The notes under the pieces: model-generated
The model's input: the letters and a program-made list of their open reading frames with translations, nothing else
What the model was told of the DNA's origin: nothing
The model's database searches: none
IMG/VR virus record: IMGVR_UViG_3300048997_000314
Coordinates: 1-32,059 of that record
Length of the DNA stretch: 32,059 nucleotides
Strand: one strand, 5' to 3'
From: a virus
Shown here: in pieces, positions 1-6,576 of the stretch
How positions within the stretch are numbered: position 1 is the stretch's first letter
How the letters are laid out: each line of letters starts with the position of its first letter
Translations under genes and position numbers: made by a program

Positions 1-161
1 TGCGGCGTCGGATGCACGCGCTGGGGCTGCGGTGGAAGCGTCCGCGTTACGTCTACCACCTCAAGGACCCGCACAAAGCCCAGAAAAAAGGGGCATTGTT
101 AGATCGGGGGTTCAGCTATCGCGCCGGAAGTCGCCCCGTTGGTTGCATTTGGGAATCGTAG
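1..161 (+). mobile_element. IS630-family transposase remnant (truncated)
   Basis: Reading from base 3, the window opens in frame with a basic segment (RRMHALGLRWKRPRYVYHLK, then a DPHKAQKKGALL-like continuation) that resembles the winged helix-turn-helix region of IS630-type transposases, just before their DDE catalytic domain. The similarity stops after about 35 residues, near base 105, and the frame hits TAG at 159-161, so no DDE domain follows. The 5' part is outside the window. I infer a decayed insertion sequence at the left part of the prophage; it may have replaced or displaced integration genes. The family call rests on pattern recognition of a short stretch. Confidence 0.55.
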
Positions 162-297
162 GTCTTGACTTCGCCGGTCGATCCGTCAATACCGCTGATC
201 ACAACGGCACTCATCGCGTTCTTGTTGTCCACCTCTAAAGCCGGCGCGAGGAATCGCGATTTTTGAGATGATTGCGCCGCACTAGGCGATTCGCATT

Positions 298-306
298 TGC
301 TATCAA
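298..306 (+). promoter_or_regulatory. Extended -10 promoter (TGCTATCAA), possibly leaderless
   Basis: TGC followed by TATCAA resembles an extended -10 element. The box at 301-306 ends 6 bases before the ATG at 313, so the predicted transcription start falls on the start codon. No good -35 box is seen at the usual distance. The same geometry recurs at 3124 and 30522. Confidence 0.35.
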
Positions 307-312
307 ACGCGA

Positions 313-549
313 ATGATCGCCGACGATCACGAAACAGATCAGCTGATCGCTCTGCGTGAGGTACCCGCACTTCCCTGGCTGCCGCGTCGGCGCGGGAAAC
401 TGGTTCATCTTGCGACGATTTATCGATGGGCGACCCACGGGATCCGCGGGCATAAGTTACGCACCGTTCGCGTGGGTGGGATTCTCGCCACGACTGAAGT
501 TTGGTTACACCTGTTCTTCGAGCGAGGAGCCGACGGGGGCTGCCCATGA
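313..549 (+). CDS. DUF1580-like small DNA-binding protein (first of pair)
   Basis: This 78-residue protein has the layout of DUF1580: a leading 'LIALREVPALP' helix, a basic LPRRRGKLVHLATIYRWATHG segment (about residues 23-45) that resembles the recognition helix of an excisionase/MerR-type fold, then 'IRGHKLRTVRVGGILATTE', a beta-wing-like tail. DUF1580 proteins are short, mostly planctomycete proteins often found in mobile regions; their biochemical role is not established. A role as excisionase or transcription regulator is inference. There is no Shine-Dalgarno site, but a -10-like box lies 6 bases upstream, which supports this ATG as a leaderless start. The stop overlaps the next gene's ATG (ATGA), so the two are translationally coupled. 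Confidence 0.7.
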   Translation: MIADDHETDQLIALREVPALPWLPRRRGKLVHLATIYRWATHGIRGHKLRTVRVGGILATTEVWLHLFFERGADGGCP

Positions 550-878
550 TCACTGATGCGGCGATGCTCCAGGAGGAATTGATCTCCGTCAACGAGGCAC
601 GGACGCTCCGCCTACTGCGCCGGGCAGGACGAAGAAACCAACCTGTTGGCCTGGAGGTTATCAGGCGGTGGTGTCGGGATGGGGTGCGAGGGGCAAAGGG
701 ATCTCGTGTCCGCCTCGAGCATGTAAAGATCGGGAAAAAGCTTTACACGAGCGAGCCGGCGGTCGGCCGGTTCGTCATGCGCTTGAACGAGGAAAGCCCG
801 GTTCCTCTCCGCGAAGTGGACGCGGCTGGGCTGGCGCATTCGCGTGCAGAGGCGGAATTGGCGGCTGCGGGAATCTGA
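546..878 (+). CDS. DUF1580-like small DNA-binding protein (second of pair)
   Basis: A 110-residue protein starting at the ATG that overlaps the previous stop (ATGA). It repeats the same plan: 'LISVNEARTLRLLRR', a basic helix 'VIRRWCRDGVRGAKG', then 'RVRLEHVKIGKKLYTSE' and a helical tail ending in 'AEAELAAAGI'. The shared pattern RW-x3-G-(I/V)-RG followed by a strand and 'TTE/TSE' suggests the pair arose by duplication and diverged. Helix-turn-helix DNA binding is inferred from the fold-like pattern. Two such proteins acting together, for example as excisionase plus regulator near the missing left end of the prophage, is possible but not shown. Confidence 0.6.
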   Translation: MITDAAMLQEELISVNEARTLRLLRRAGRRNQPVGLEVIRRWCRDGVRGAKGSRVRLEHVKIGKKLYTSEPAVGRFVMRLNEESPVPLREVDAAGLAHSRAEAELAAAGI

Positions 879-896
879 TCAAAGGACCTGATCCTG

Positions 897-1049
897 ATGG
901 AAAGACTCAAACTCATCCCGCCCGGCCAGCTCCCGGCCCTGTTGAGGGGCGAGGAGGAGGACAGTTTCAACCGGGCAAGGCCGCGGCGCAGGACGGGGGG
1001 TTTGCCGAGAGGTACCCCCTGTTCGCGGGTGTGGATATGTAGTGGGTGA
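897..1049 (+). CDS. Possible small protein, 50 residues, unrecognised
   Basis: An open frame with ATG at 897, 18 bases after the previous stop, preceded by AAAGGA about 10 bases upstream. The product starts MERLKLIPPGQLPALLRGEE and becomes Arg/Gly-rich. Short length, weak ribosome site and composition make it doubtful. If real it is the third gene of the DUF1580 transcript. Confidence 0.2.
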   Translation: MERLKLIPPGQLPALLRGEEEDSFNRARPRRRTGGLPRGTPCSRVWICSG

Positions 1050-1141
1050 CCTGTGGAAGGTTGGATGAAAAACGTCCCAAAACTGTCCGGTGCGAGGAGG
1101 CAGGGTACAAACCCGGCGTCTAGAACATCCAGCATGACTAT

Positions 1142-1181
1142 CCGGCTCATGTGAACCGGCCCGTCGGATGGATCCGACGGG
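1142..1181. promoter_or_regulatory. Two adjacent palindromes upstream of the replication gene
   Basis: At 1142-1159 CCGGCTCA and TGAACCGG face each other around TG (7 of 8 positions pair). Directly next to it, CCCGTCGGAT (1160-1169) and ATCCGACGGG (1172-1181) form a perfect 10-base inverted repeat around GG. No T run follows, so these look more like operator sites for a dimeric regulator than a terminator. They lie about 90 bases upstream of the replication gene start. Confidence 0.45.
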
Positions 1182-1222
1182 AGTTCGGAACGGACTCAGT
1201 TGCCTGTGGCGGCGCATAAAAA

Positions 1223-1254
1223 TGCCCGCCGGCCTTCGTGGGGCCAAGCGGGCA
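1223..1254 (-). terminator. Leftward rho-independent terminator before the rep gene
   Basis: TGCCCGC (1223-1229) pairs with GCGGGCA (1248-1254), extended inside by GGCC/GGCC pairing. Read on the minus strand the hairpin is followed at once by TTTTTATGC, a typical intrinsic terminator. On the plus strand there is no T run. It would end a leftward transcript, possibly an antisense RNA starting within the rep gene, since no leftward gene is seen to its right. Confidence 0.5.
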
Positions 1255-1267
1255 GGATCGATACGAG

Positions 1268-2239
1268 ATGGAATCATATCGCGGTTCCAGCGGGTCGCCA
1301 CAGGGTTGCGGACGCGAGGAACTTTGCAGCGACGGCTATCTTCGCATCCCTAAAACGATTGCGCGATCTCGTTTGCCAGGTGCCGCCAAGCTTGTCTTCG
1401 GCGCCATCATCGAGCATTTGGGCGAGAACGACCATTGCTGGCCAGGTCTATCGACGATCGCCGAACTGGCAGGCGTGAGTCGCCGGACGGCCACCGACGC
1501 GATCGCTGCCTTGGAACGGGAAGGTGTCGTCCTAGCCGATCGCAGTCATGCCTCCGGCAAGTTCTCAAATATCTATCGCTTTGCCCACCCCGACAACTGG
1601 TTTCAGGTCTCCTCAAATCCCCCGATCGTGGCAGCCACTCAGACGACGGCGGGGGAACTCTCCACCATAGCAGAATCTGCTAGGGTGGAAGATTCTGCTA
1701 GGGTGGAAGATTCTGCCATGGGGGGTAGCGAAAACTGCCACGGTGGGTCGCAGAATCTGCTACCGGGGATAGCAGATTCTTCCACCGAACCAATGAAAGA
1801 ACCTACTCAAGAACCAAGTAAAAGAACCAGGTCAAAAGCCGACCTCGACGACACCATGGTGGAGCAAATCTACCAGGCCTATCCCCGTCACAAAGGTCCG
1901 CGGGCCGCCAAGGAAGCCATCCGAAAGGCGATGGCGCGACTACGAGGTGGAGCACTGGAGCCGCCTGAACCCGGGGCTTGCACGCCTGCCGGGTGGTTGC
2001 TGGCGCGCACGAAGCGATACGCGGTGGAACGACAACGCCTCGCGGAGCGGGACCCGGCAACGGCCAATTTCACGCCCTACCCCCAAAAGTGGTTCAAAGA
2101 TGATCGATTCTACGACGAGTCCGACGCGCTCACCGGAGGAGCAAGAAATGCAAGCCAGACCACCTCACGACTCGGTCCAAACGGATATGGCACGGGGGGA
2201 GCGTCAACACTCCCCCCAGCGGTCGCGCGACGTATCTGA
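1268..2239 (+). CDS. Phage replication initiator, lambda O-like (HTH plus C-terminal loader-interaction region)
   Basis: 323 residues from the ATG at 1268; a GTG at 1238 is in frame but lies inside the terminator stem, so I prefer 1268. Residues about 28-100 form a winged helix-turn-helix of the HTH_36 type ('WPGLSTIAELAGVSRRTATD' followed by 'AIAALEREGVVL'). Residues about 130-175 are a low-complexity linker made of a 6-codon repeat (SARVED units), which is also the iteron cluster. The C-terminal part has the features common in phage initiators: 'IYQAYPRHKGPRAAKEAIRK' near residue 200 and 'TPYPQKWFKDDRFYDE' near 275. Initiators of this kind bind origin repeats and recruit the helicase loader. 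The next gene, a DnaC-like ATPase, overlaps its 3' end by 92 bases, as expected for an O-P type pair. Confidence 0.75.
   Translation: MESYRGSSGSPQGCGREELCSDGYLRIPKTIARSRLPGAAKLVFGAIIEHLGENDHCWPGLSTIAELAGVSRRTATDAIAALEREGVVLADRSHASGKFSNIYRFAHPDNWFQVSSNPPIVAATQTTAGELSTIAESARVEDSARVEDSAMGGSENCHGGSQNLLPGIADSSTEPMKEPTQEPSKRTRSKADLDDTMVEQIYQAYPRHKGPRAAKEAIRKAMARLRGGALEPPEPGACTPAGWLLARTKRYAVERQRLAERDPATANFTPYPQKWFKDDRFYDESDALTGGARNASQTTSRLGPNGYGTGGASTLPPAVARRI
1661..1786 (+). repeat. Iteron-like cluster inside the initiator gene; candidate replication origin
   Basis: Three direct 18-base units stand head to tail: GAATCTGCTAGGGTGGAA (1673-1690), GATTCTGCTAGGGTGGAA (1691-1708) and the degenerate GATTCTGCCATGGGGGGT (1709-1726). 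Looser copies follow at 1730-1747 and 1753-1770. Inverted copies flank the set: TCCACCATAGCAGAATC at 1661-1677 and GCAGATTCTTCCACC at 1772-1786. Lambdoid phages carry their origin as iterons in the middle of the O gene; the same placement here supports an origin. Confidence 0.65.
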
Positions 2240-2990
2240 CGCGGCTGCCTCTTTCGCTGTCCTCGCGGCACGAAGGCACCGCGACTCCCAAGAGACGATG
2301 GCGTTGATCGAGGCCGAAAAGGCGGCAAAGCGGAGTGAAGAGACTCGGCTATCCCGCGAACGTCTACACGTCACAAACCGCATCACCTTTGACGCGGCAA
2401 TGGCAAAGTGCGAGCCTGTGAATGACACTGCGGAATTCGACGAGCGGATACTCTCTGAACGATTGCATGACTGGGGTGTGGGCAAGCTTTTTCTCGACGT
2501 ACGACTTGACCGACTCCCGGATTGGCTTCCCGATGGCTACAGGCGCATGGCCAGGCATCTGCTGACGATGCTGAAGAAGCCTCAAACGATGGCTCTTTGC
2601 GGTGATCGCGGCCGAGGCAAGAGCGCATTAGCGTGCGGACTCGTCAGAGCCTTTTGCGAAAAGGAGATGTATGCGCGATACCTCACGGCAAACGGGTTTT
2701 TTAACCAGATTTCACGTGATATGCAGTCGGAGCTGGCCAAGCTGACGAAGCTTCACCTCCTTGTGATCGATGAAGTCCAGAGCCGCAGTCCTCCGCCTTG
2801 GCTCGAGCCGCAGTTGGCCGAAATCATCGACGCTCGCTATGCCGACTCTCGCCCAACGTTGTTGTTGAGCTGCCTGCCGCCGGCCGAGTTGCAAAGCAAT
2901 CTCGGGGATAGCATTCATCGCAGAATAATCGAGCAGGGCGGTTACTTAGAGGCTGACTGGCCTCGTATCGCGGAAGTGCGGCCTGTGTGA
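2148..2990 (+). CDS. DnaC-like AAA+ helicase loader
   Basis: 280 residues from ATG 2148, chosen because GGAGGA sits 7 bases upstream. After a charged N-terminal helix (residues about 20-80) comes an ATPase core: Walker A GDRGRGKS at residues 152-159 and Walker B LLVIDE with Asp208-Glu209. 'NQISRDMQSELAKLTKLHLL' precedes the Walker B strand, as in DnaC/IstB-type loaders. The family places the replicative helicase DnaB on the origin with the help of the initiator. It overlaps the initiator gene by 92 bases in another frame, so both are made from one transcript. The Walker A differs slightly from the usual GxxGxGKT (Ser in place of Thr), which is acceptable. It probably uses the host helicase, since no helicase gene is seen. 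Confidence 0.8.
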   Translation: MQARPPHDSVQTDMARGERQHSPQRSRDVSDAAASFAVLAARRHRDSQETMALIEAEKAAKRSEETRLSRERLHVTNRITFDAAMAKCEPVNDTAEFDERILSERLHDWGVGKLFLDVRLDRLPDWLPDGYRRMARHLLTMLKKPQTMALCGDRGRGKSALACGLVRAFCEKEMYARYLTANGFFNQISRDMQSELAKLTKLHLLVIDEVQSRSPPPWLEPQLAEIIDARYADSRPTLLLSCLPPAELQSNLGDSIHRRIIEQGGYLEADWPRIAEVRPV

Positions 2991-3031
2991 GGGCCGAATT
3001 CTAGCCGAGGCGGTTTTACGGGTTTTCCGCT

Positions 3032-3063
3032 TGCCCAACGGAACATCCCGCTGCCCAACGGAA
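3032..3063 (+). repeat. Direct repeat, two 12-base copies 20 bases apart
   Basis: TGCCCAACGGAA occurs at 3032-3043 and 3052-3063, about two helical turns apart on the same DNA face, 60-90 bases upstream of the next gene's -10 box. This geometry fits a regulator binding site; the regulator is unknown. Confidence 0.4.
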
Positions 3064-3123
3064 GCCGGGGACGCAGTCGTGCTCCCGGAACCTTGACACG
3101 AGGGCGATTCCGAATCTGGGCGG

Positions 3124-3129
3124 TATAAT
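3124..3129 (+). promoter_or_regulatory. Consensus -10 box (TATAAT) for a leaderless transcript
   Basis: A perfect TATAAT ends 6 bases before the ATG at 3136, so transcription would start at or next to the start codon. A TTGACA lies at 3093-3098 but the 25-base spacing is too long for a normal -35. There is no Shine-Dalgarno site. Confidence 0.5.
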
Positions 3130-3135
3130 GCCTCC

Positions 3136-3819
3136 ATGCCCGAGGAAACAACAGTTGCAGCCGCAGTCCTCGCCGTCGCGCACCTTGCCAAACCCATCGT
3201 CGAATCGGGATGTCGGTTCGCAGAGATTTTGCTGGGAAAGCCGATGAAGGCCGCGGCGGGGTTGATTGCCGACCAGATCTACGCCTGGCAGCTGACTAAT
3301 CGGGTGCGCGTCGCAGCCATGGCGAAGGAGAAATGCGATGCCGCCGGCATTCATCCTCGAAAGATCGCCACCGGCTTTCTACTGCCATTCTTCGAAGCCG
3401 CCGGCAACGTCGATGCGACGGACCTTACGGAACTATGGGCCAAACTGCTCGTCTCCGCCGTGTCCGACGATGCAGCACAACACCCGCTATACATTAGAAC
3501 CCTTGAGGGAATGAACGGTGCGGATGCGGCACTTTTGTATGAGCTCGCTGACCCCATAGCATCGCACCGGAAGGGCCGGGGCTACTGTCGGATCGTCGTT
3601 GAGGGCAAACCCGGTCCTACGGATGCGGCGATTGCACGACTCCTCTCGCTTAGCCTCCTAAGCCGCGGAGAGCGTATCGGCGACAAAATCGACGGTGAAC
3701 ATGCGACGTTCGACGTATTGGCGTTAACGCCCTTCGCATGGCAGCTGATCGGCGTCATCATGCCTGAACGCGCCATCGGAGTAGGACAACATCCGCATCC
3801 CTACGTTCACCCGTTCTGA
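3136..3819 (+). CDS. Abi-alpha / DUF4393-like protein (possible phage-defence gene)
   Basis: 227 residues. The middle part, 'VDATDLTELWAKLLVSAVSD' (near residue 95) followed by 'HPLYIRTLEGMNGADAALLYEL', matches the conserved core of the DUF4393/Abi-alpha family, where a 'LxxLFxxLLxxA' helix precedes 'HPxFxxIIxxLSPDEAxIL'. The N-terminus (residues 5-45) has mildly hydrophobic helices also typical of the family. Some members are linked to abortive infection; the mechanism is not known to me. It stands alone with its own promoter between the replication genes and a leftward operon, as expected for a moron expressed in the lysogen. A host-protective superinfection role is inference. It carries no start ribosome site, consistent with leaderless translation. 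Confidence 0.6.
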   Translation: MPEETTVAAAVLAVAHLAKPIVESGCRFAEILLGKPMKAAAGLIADQIYAWQLTNRVRVAAMAKEKCDAAGIHPRKIATGFLLPFFEAAGNVDATDLTELWAKLLVSAVSDDAAQHPLYIRTLEGMNGADAALLYELADPIASHRKGRGYCRIVVEGKPGPTDAAIARLLSLSLLSRGERIGDKIDGEHATFDVLALTPFAWQLIGVIMPERAIGVGQHPHPYVHPF

Positions 3820-3959
3820 CGGCAAGGTCGGGGTCGAAGTTTATGGCCGGAATCGAGGCCGCGGGCGATCACGCCGACAAGCTCAACAAAACCATCGATG
3901 CCGTACAGAAGTGGGTGCCGTGGGGCATGGGCGTGCCGTTCATGCAACTTGAAAGGTCA

Positions 3960-3997
3960 AACCGGGACGGCAGATGCACCGCCCTGTCGTCCCGGTT
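3960..3997 (-). terminator. Hairpin terminator downstream of the cysteine protease gene
   Basis: AACCGGGACGGCAG (3960-3973) and CTGTCGTCCCGGTT (3984-3997) pair over 14 positions (one G-T wobble) around a 10-base loop. On the minus strand it starts 8 bases after the protease stop and is followed by TGACCTTTC, a weak T-rich tail. An open frame of 58 codons crosses it on the plus strand (3843-4019) and is probably not a gene. Confidence 0.5.
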
Positions 3998-4005
3998 ACG
4001 GGCTT

Positions 4006-4677
4006 CTAATTACCAGTGATTGAAGGGAGGAAACTCGAGTTCCAGTCCCGGATCCCGCCCCAGTTCCAGGTAATGTAGCCCTGCTGCGGATCAAAGATGT
4101 GGAGATAAAACGTGCCGTCGCTTCGGTCTTCATACCCGTAGAGAACGACGGCGTGACCGATTGGGCCGTTCTGAGTCGTCACAATGATCGGCGCCGCATT
4201 CCGTTGGGCGAAATGTTGTCGGATCTCCCCGCAGCTGAGCTTTCCAATGGCGTAACGGCATGACGCCCACCTGCAACCCCCATTACCGTTGATCCAAAAC
4301 ATGTTGAGGAAGCCGCGAATCACCGCATCGGATGCGGGGAGGTTGAAAGGACCGTTGAACTGTCGATTGACAAAGAATTCCTGAGGGATGGTCATGCCTT
4401 GCTGGCGATAAACCATCTCCAAACTAGCAGCCCAGCACCACTTGTCGTTGCGCTGGTATACCCCACTGAATGGGAGATCGTACCTCCAAGACGTTACGAT
4501 TGGCGACCGGTCCGGTGCGAGCTGCGCTCGTCCGCCGGAAGTCAGCCCAAGGATGACTACCATGATCACGAGCCCCGGGAGCAACGAAGCGCGCGGTTTG
4601 CGAGCAATCGAGGGCGGGGGGTTGGGGAAAACTGCGTACGAACGAAGACTGGTCCCGATAGCTGAGGCTACGGACAT
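4006..4677 (-). CDS. Secreted papain-like cysteine protease (C39-like/AvrRpt2-like fold)
   Basis: 223 residues from ATG 4677, preferred over an upstream GTG (4728) because GGAG lies 7 bases before it. The N-terminus has basic residues, then a hydrophobic helix 'LLPGLVIMVVILGL' and 'TSGGRAQ', which fits a signal peptide cut after Ala (about residue 50). The mature part carries a full Cys-His-Asp triad: Cys81 in 'NDKWCWAAS', His175 in 'IGHAVVLYGYE', Asp196 in 'HIFDPQQG'. The WCWAAS and GHAVVLxGY motifs are typical of the papain-like C39/C70 group. Four further Cys residues could form disulfides. It would act outside the cytoplasm. It is transcribed opposite to the phage genes with its own terminator, like a lysogenic conversion gene. 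Substrate unknown. Confidence 0.75.
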   Translation of the reverse strand: MSVASAIGTSLRSYAVFPNPPPSIARKPRASLLPGLVIMVVILGLTSGGRAQLAPDRSPIVTSWRYDLPFSGVYQRNDKWCWAASLEMVYRQQGMTIPQEFFVNRQFNGPFNLPASDAVIRGFLNMFWINGNGGCRWASCRYAIGKLSCGEIRQHFAQRNAAPIIVTTQNGPIGHAVVLYGYEDRSDGTFYLHIFDPQQGYITWNWGGIRDWNSSFLPSITGN

Positions 4678-5267
4678 GACACGACTCCAACTGGAACTAG
4701 TGGCCGTATTTTGGGCGCGCACTCGCACGCTTTAATGCAGGCCGATTTTGAACAAGTTCGGAAACCGACTACGCAAAGACTCCGGGCCCCGCTGGCGTCA
4801 GCGACTGCGCGCAACGCCAGCAGGGATGGGTCTCAACTCAAAATTAAGTTCGGTGGTCGCGAAACCATGACCCGGTGGACACCGGCATGTTTCCCGCTAG
4901 AGTCCCGCTCACAGCGACGCTGAGCACACCGAAGGACCGTAGCTCCAAAAGCCCAGGAGCAGTCCAATGTGATTCCTCAATGCGCCAACCTCGATGCTAC
5001 ATCAACACCGAGTTCGCTGCCAACGACACGTTCAAACTGCGAACGCGCGGGAAATATATACTGCCCTTATTCTTACACAACCCACATTACCAGACTTTGT
5101 AAAAAAAAATTTGTCCCCGTTGCACAAGAAGCAGCAAAGCCCCGCCCTTCGTCGAATTGGGCACTGCGGAACCTAATCGGTTTTGCGGAAATCAAGCCCC
5201 CGGATTTGTTCCAAACCACGTTGTTGCGGAATCTGATGTTCCACCCGCCCTTGTGCGAGCATGCACC
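4678..5267. other. Noncoding stretch with short repeats
   Basis: No convincing gene in about 590 bases; small open frames lack ribosome sites and family-like sequence. It holds an 8-base inverted repeat GCTGGCGT/ACGCCAGC (4791-4798 and 4814-4821), an AT-rich patch ending in nine A's (5101-5109), and three copies of TGCGGAA at 5165, 5184 and 5225 (spacing 19 and 41, close to multiples of two helical turns). The left part must contain the promoter of the leftward protease gene; I cannot point to clear boxes. Confidence 0.4.
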
Positions 5268-5726
5268 TTAGGCGGTAACCGATCCATATGCTTCAACCGT
5301 TGTCGGCCCCGGGGCCAACACCCACAGCCCAATCTCCGCTACCCCTTCCTGGTTGATCAGGGGCAATTCCGCCGTGGCGTTGGCGGCAAGACCTTGCAGA
5401 TTGAGCAACCCACCGACCGCCGTGATGGAATTCGTAGTGATGTGCCCGAGCTCCGAGGTGCCGTGAAAGTCGGATGCGCCCTGTTCGAAGTCCCCGTTGA
5501 CCAGCCAATCCAAATGGGCCCGTCCCGGTGCTGCGGCGCGCGTAAGTTTGAAGCCACTGAGCCCTCCGGCCGCCCCCACCTCAACCCGCAGCAACACCTT
5601 CCGCTGCTTCGCCGAGAGCTGAAGATTCGCGACATTCACCCAGTTCGGCGAGACGGACGTGGGGATAGGAACGACGCCGCTGTTGAATGACGTCGGCAGC
5701 GGCCCTTGGCAGTTCAGATTGTTCAT
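5268..5726 (-). CDS. Unrecognised protein, beta-rich, possibly virion-like
   Basis: 152 residues from ATG 5726, chosen because GGAG is 5 bases upstream; a GTG at 5753 is in frame but has no such site. The sequence has no signal peptide or membrane segment. It reads as alternating strands rich in Val, Leu, Asn and Gly: 'NWVNVANLQLSAKQRKVLLR', 'HITTNSITAVGGLLNLQGLA', ending 'GLWVLAPGPTTVEAYGSVTA'. That texture resembles small phage surface or carbohydrate-binding domains, but I recognise no family. It sits alone on the minus strand between the noncoding block and the regulators, with codon use similar to the phage genes. Confidence 0.6.
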   Translation of the reverse strand: MNNLNCQGPLPTSFNSGVVPIPTSVSPNWVNVANLQLSAKQRKVLLRVEVGAAGGLSGFKLTRAAAPGRAHLDWLVNGDFEQGASDFHGTSELGHITTNSITAVGGLLNLQGLAANATAELPLINQEGVAEIGLWVLAPGPTTVEAYGSVTA

Positions 5727-5862
5727 GGCGTCTCCAGGTGAAGGCGTAGGCACATTTCACGATTAGACGGGCGGGGCGAACTCGCAGAACCGATGCGCAT
5801 GTCTAAGGGGGCGGGTTTCGGGACCGACTTCTAAGTCACGGCCTTCAGCAACTCGAGAACGC

Positions 5863-6576
5863 ATGCCCAAAAGACAAACAACGCCTCATTTGTTGTGGGG
5901 TATGCCGGTGGCGGATCTGACGGCGGATGCGCCGGCGCGAACATTGGTCCTGTTCGTCCGTTACCAGCAGGGGTCCATAAGCGCGACGGAGCTGGACGAG
6001 TATTCAAAAATCTTGATGGCCCTGGTTAATCAGCGGCTTACCGAAGACCTCATCCAATCGATTCGTCACGCTCGCTTGGACCCACATGACGTCGCCCAGG
6101 ATGCGGTCTTGCATTTGTTGCACAAGTCCCGGGCGATGAATCTTCGCGCGCCGTGTCCACTGGTGCTGATGAAGATGCTGCATACTTCTTTCCACCGATT
6201 CCTCTGCACCGCTTTCACCACGGCGAAGCGAAAGGGGGCCGGCCGGGAAATAAATTGGACGGAGATGAGTACGGATGAGTCATGGGCCGGAAGATCGATA
6301 GCCCTGAGCATCCCCGCCCCGCCCGCGAGCGTTGTGACTAGGCGAGACATCGCCGCCGCCCTCGATGTCTCGACCGAATCCATGACCGCCGACGTCTGTG
6401 AGGGCGGTGCCGGGCGTCGGCTCTTCACGCATCTTTGCGATCGCCTGTTCGACGGTCGTGGCTTCCCCACATTCGCACAATTGCCCGAGCAGCTTCAGAA
6501 GGAAGGCACTTATGAGCTCCACGCGATTCTCACGTCCCGGATCACCCGTTTCGTCTGCGAGCACGCCGAAGGTTGA
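5863..6576 (+). CDS. Putative sigma-70-like (ECF-type) regulator
   Basis: 237 residues. Residues about 45-125 resemble sigma region 2: a helix 'YSKILMALVNQRLTEDLIQS', then 'LDPHDVAQDAVLHLLHKS' (compare the 'DxxDVxQEVxLRL' signature), and 'FHRFLCTAFTTAKRKGAGRE' in place of the 'WLxxIAxNxxxDxxR' helix. A region 4 helix-turn-helix is not clear; the C-terminus (about 185-237) is helical. I infer a divergent sigma-like protein that could direct RNA polymerase to late phage promoters. The next gene starts inside its 3' end, so it leads a coupled regulator cluster. No good Shine-Dalgarno site precedes the ATG. It could also be an unrelated phage protein. Confidence 0.45.
   Translation: MPKRQTTPHLLWGMPVADLTADAPARTLVLFVRYQQGSISATELDEYSKILMALVNQRLTEDLIQSIRHARLDPHDVAQDAVLHLLHKSRAMNLRAPCPLVLMKMLHTSFHRFLCTAFTTAKRKGAGREINWTEMSTDESWAGRSIALSIPAPPASVVTRRDIAAALDVSTESMTADVCEGGAGRRLFTHLCDRLFDGRGFPTFAQLPEQLQKEGTYELHAILTSRITRFVCEHAEG

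Noticed and set aside
116-592. Long minus-strand frame at the left end
   Set aside because: It is antisense to the first DUF1580 gene with random-looking composition. A short part at 116-235 (ending in an SGIDGSTGEVKTYDSQMQ-like stretch) looks more protein-like and could be a remnant, but there is too little to call.
1661-1786. Repeat cluster considered as CRISPR
   Set aside because: Units are 18 bases, directly abutting, in frame within a gene and partly inverted; no spacers.
3093-3129. TTGACA and TATAAT as a paired promoter
   Set aside because: The 25-base spacing is too long; only the -10 box is kept.
3843-4019. 58-codon plus-strand frame
   Set aside because: No ribosome site, crosses the 14-base terminator hairpin, and overlaps the end of the protease gene; start 'MAGIEAAGDHADKLNKT' is protein-like but unsupported.
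5101-5109. Run of nine A's as a leftward terminator tail
   Set aside because: No hairpin stands next to it on the correct side.
5157-5690. 177-codon plus-strand frame
   Set aside because: Antisense to the minus-strand gene 5268-5726, which has a Shine-Dalgarno site and a protein-like beta pattern; the plus frame is Arg/Pro-rich without a ribosome site.
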